Part shown: positions 61,101 to 64,000 of the stretch, one piece after another
Numbering within the stretch: position 1 is the stretch's first letter
Layout: each line of letters opens with the position of its first letter
DNA from: Sabellastarte sp. h YS-2021
Taxonomy: Eukaryota > Annelida > Polychaeta > Sabellida > Sabellidae
Assembly (NCBI GenBank): GCA_964017235.1
Contig: OZ024940.1
Location: 124,001 to 188,000 of the forward strand
DNA: 64,000 bases
Direction: 5' to 3'
Position numbers and translations under genes: made by a program
The notes under the pieces: model-generated
The model's input: only the letters and a program-made list of their open reading frames with translations
Told to the model about the DNA's origin: nothing
Databases searched by the model: none

Positions 61101-64000
61101 TTTAAAATCAATGGGAAATACTGTTTCTGCTCATATCTACCGATTTAAGGTCTTTAGACCCTACCCTGTTATATTGTATAGACTCAGACTGGACCCCTCT
61201 ATCTATTGGTGGAAAAAAATTGGTGTCCCTCGGAACGACCAAATTTGGCGTACTCGGTGCTAAGACAACTGTACTAGTGTATATTGCATGGCCAAATCCC
61301 CATTTAAAATCAATTGGAAATACTGTTTCTGCTCATATCTATGAAATTGAGGTCTTTAGACCCTACCCTGTTATATTGTATAGACTCAGATTGGACCCCT
61401 CTATCTATAGGTGGAAAAAAATTGGTGTGCCTCAGAACGACCAAATTTGGAGTACTCGTTGGTAAGGCATCTACACATGTATGACAAATTCCCCATTTAA
61501 AATCAATGGGAAATACTGTTTCTGGTCATATCTATGAAATTAAGGTCTTTCGACCCTACCCTGTTATATTGTATAGACTCAGACTGAACCCATCTATCTA
61601 TTGGTGGAAAAAAATTGGTGTCCCTCGGAACGACCAAATTTGGCGTACTCGTTGGTAAGGCATCTACACATGTATGACAGATTCCCCATTTAAAATCATT
61701 GGGAAATACTGTTTCTGGTCATATCAACCGATTTAAGATCTTTAGACCCTACCCTGTTATATTGTATAAACTCAGACTGGACCCCTCTATCTATTGGTGG
61801 AAAAAAATTGGTCTCCCTCGAAACGACCAAATTTGGCGTACTCGGTGGTAAGGCATCTACACATGTTTTACAAATTCCTCATTTAAAATCAATGGGAAAT
61901 ACTGTTTTCTGCTCATATCTACCTATTTAAGGTCTTTAGACCCTACCCTGTTATATTGTATAGACTCAGACTGGACCCCTCTATCTATTGGTGGAAAAAA
62001 ATTGGTCTCCCTCGAAATGACCAAATTTGGTGTACTCGGTGGTAAGGCATCTACACATGTTTTACAAATTCCTCATTTAAAATCAATGGGAAATACTGTT
62101 TTCTGCTCATATCTACCGATTTAAGGTCTTTAGACCCTACCCTGTTATATTGTATAGACTCAGACTGGACCCCTCTATCTATTGGTGGAAAAAAATTGGT
62201 GTCCCTCGGAACGACCAAATTTGGCGTACTCGGTGCTAAGACAACTGTACTAGTGTATATTGCATGGCCAAATCCCCATTTAAAATCAATGGGAAATACT
62301 GTTTCTGCTCATATCTATGAAATTAAGGTCTTTAGACCCTACCCTGTTATATTGTATAGAGTCAGACTGAACCCATCTATCTATTGGTGGAAAAAAATTG
62401 GTGTCACTCGGAACGACCAAATTTGGCATACTCGGTGGTAAGGTATCTACACATGTATGACAGATTCCCCATTTAAAATCAATGGGAAATACTGTTTCTG
62501 GTCATATCTACCGGTTTAAGGTCTTTAGACCCTACCCTGTTATATTGTATAGACTCAGACTGGACCAATCTATCTATTGGTGGAAAAAAATTGGTGTCCC
62601 TCGGAACGACCAAATTTGGCGTACTCGGTGGTAAGGCATCTACACATGTATGACAAATTCCCCATTTAAAATCAATGGGAAATACTGTTTCTGGTCATAT
62701 CTATGAAATTAAGGTCTTTCGACCCTACCCTGTTATATTGTATAGACTCATACTGAACCCATCTATCTATTGGTGGAAAAAAATTGGTGTCCCTCGGAAC
62801 GACCAAATTTGGCGTACTCGGTGGTAAGGCATCTACACATGTATGACAGATTCCCCATTTAAAATCAATGGGAAATACTGTTTCTGGTCATATCTACCGA
62901 TTTAAGGTCTTTAGACCCTACCCTGTTATATTGTATAGACTCAGACTGGACCCATCTATCTATTGGTGGAAAAAAATTGGTGTCCCTCGGAACGACCAAA
63001 TTTGGCGTACTCGGTGGTAAGGCATCTACACATGTATGACAGATTCCCGATTTAAAATCAATGGGAAATACTGTTTTCTGCTTATATCTACCGATTTAAG
63101 GTCTTTTGACCCTACCCTGTTATATTGTATAGTCTCAGACTGGACCCCTCTATCTATTGGTGGAAAAAAATTGGTGTCCCTCGGAACGACCAAATTTGGC
63201 GTACTCGGTGCTAAGACAACTGTACTAGTGTATATTGCATAGGGAAAATCCCCATTTAAAATCAATGGGAAATACTGTTTCTGCTCATATCTATGAAATT
63301 AAGGTCTTTAGACCCTACCCTGTTATATTGTATAGACTCAGATTGGACCCCTCTATCTCTAGGTGGAAAAAATTGGTGTCCCTCGGAACAACCAAATTTG
63401 GCGTACTCGGTGGTAAGGCATCTACACATGTTTTACAAATTCCTCATTTAAAATCAATGGGAAATACTGTTTTCTGCTCATATCTACCGATTTAAGGTCT
63501 TTAGACCCTACCCTGTTATATTGTATAGACTCAGACTGGACCCCTCTATCTATTGGTGGAAAAAAATTGGTGTCCCTCGGAACGACCAAATTTGGCGTAC
63601 TCGGTGCTAAGACAACTGTACTAGTGTATATTGCATGGCCAAATCCCCATTTAAAATCAATGGGAAATACTGTTTCTGCTCATATCTATGAAATTAAGGT
63701 CTTTAGACCCTACCCTGTTATATTGTATAGACTCAGATTGGACCCCTCTATCTCTAGGTGGAAAAAATTGGTGTCCCTCGGAACAACCAAATTTGGCGTA
63801 CTCGGTGGTAAGGCATCTACACATGTATGACAAATTCCCCATTTAAAATCAATGGGAAATTCTGTTTCTGGTCATATCTATGAAATTAAGGTCTTTCGAC
63901 CCTACCCTGTTATATTGTATAGAGTCAGACTGAACCCATCTATCTATTGGTGGAAAAAAATTGGTGTCACTCGGAACGACCAAATTTGGCGTACTCGGTG

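Larger units (their letters stand above)
28536..64000. repeat. Large satellite array, 193-bp and about 203-bp monomers, about 180 copies
   Basis: The monomer contains ATTTAAAATCAATGGGAAAT, CCCTACCCTGTTATATTGTA, ATCTATTGGTGGAAAAAAAT and GAACGACCAAATTTGGCGTA. Measured starts near 54.0-56.2 kb are spaced 204, 202, 193, 193, 194, 203, 192, 193, 193, 193 and 193 bp. A-type units have the linker GGTAAGGCATCTACACATGT. B-type units have GCTAAGACAACTGTACTAGT and are about 10 bp longer. The copy number is estimated from length divided by period. Since 193 is not a multiple of three, the many short open frames are chance. The array continues beyond the right edge. Confidence 0.97.

Noticed and set aside
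28899-63842. Many repeated open frames of 60-148 codons on both strands in the satellite
   Set aside because: They recur only because the monomer recurs. They overlap on both strands and shift frame with each 193-bp unit. They have no shared start context or protein features.
28536-64000. CRISPR array
   Set aside because: Units are contiguous 193-203 bp monomers without unique spacers, in a eukaryotic sequence.
28536-64000. CENP-B box in the satellite monomer
   Set aside because: The closest text, CTTTCGACCCTACCCTG, does not keep the required CGGG part of the vertebrate motif. A centromere role therefore cannot be argued from it.

Overview
This is nuclear DNA from a metazoan, most likely a marine invertebrate. 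Evidence: an intron-containing gene with GT-AG splice sites, tRNA-derived SINEs, a DIRS-type tyrosine-recombinase retrotransposon, a CR1/L2-like reverse transcriptase relic and several satellite families. The SINE tails (TGTTGAA...AAACAACAAATAAATC type) resemble those of molluscs and related lophotrochozoans. That placement is an inference and was not tested.

Layout: (1) 1-2300, a 147-bp satellite running off the left edge. (2) 2.7-3.2 kb, a short degenerate repeat. (3) 4.06-5.34 kb, a decayed CR1/L2-like reverse transcriptase on the minus strand. (4) 5.96-6.75 kb, a 150-180 bp degenerate repeat that resumes at 12.1 kb. (5) 6758-12081, a nearly complete but inactivated DIRS-like element on the minus strand. 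It is bounded by perfect 33-bp inverted repeats and split by two SINEs, each with its own target-site duplication. (6) 12.2-17.1 kb, an AT-rich satellite of about 200 bp, interrupted by a foldback element made of a 22-bp array that reverses orientation. (7) 17373-24898, the one intact host gene. (8) 24.9-28.5 kb, AT-rich intergenic DNA with a degenerate repeat. (9) From about 28.54 kb to the right edge, at least 35 kb of a 193/203-bp satellite with multi-level higher-order structure.

The gene is the main biological finding. Seven exons join in frame to exactly 1075 codons, and every intron after the first is phase 1. The predicted protein has leucine-rich repeats, a Roc GTPase domain, a COR domain, a fibronectin type III domain and a C-terminal CARD. 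It has no kinase domain. It looks like an innate-immune or cell-death switch: an LRR sensor, a GTPase/dimerisation core and a death-fold effector. ROCO proteins with a Death domain are known (DAPK1), but I do not know of a characterised ROCO-FN3-CARD protein.

In the right half the sequence shows A-type (about 193 bp) and B-type (about 203 bp) monomers, an 11-monomer 2153-bp higher-order repeat and a super-repeat of about 7.2-7.6 kb. All small open frames in the satellites are treated as chance.
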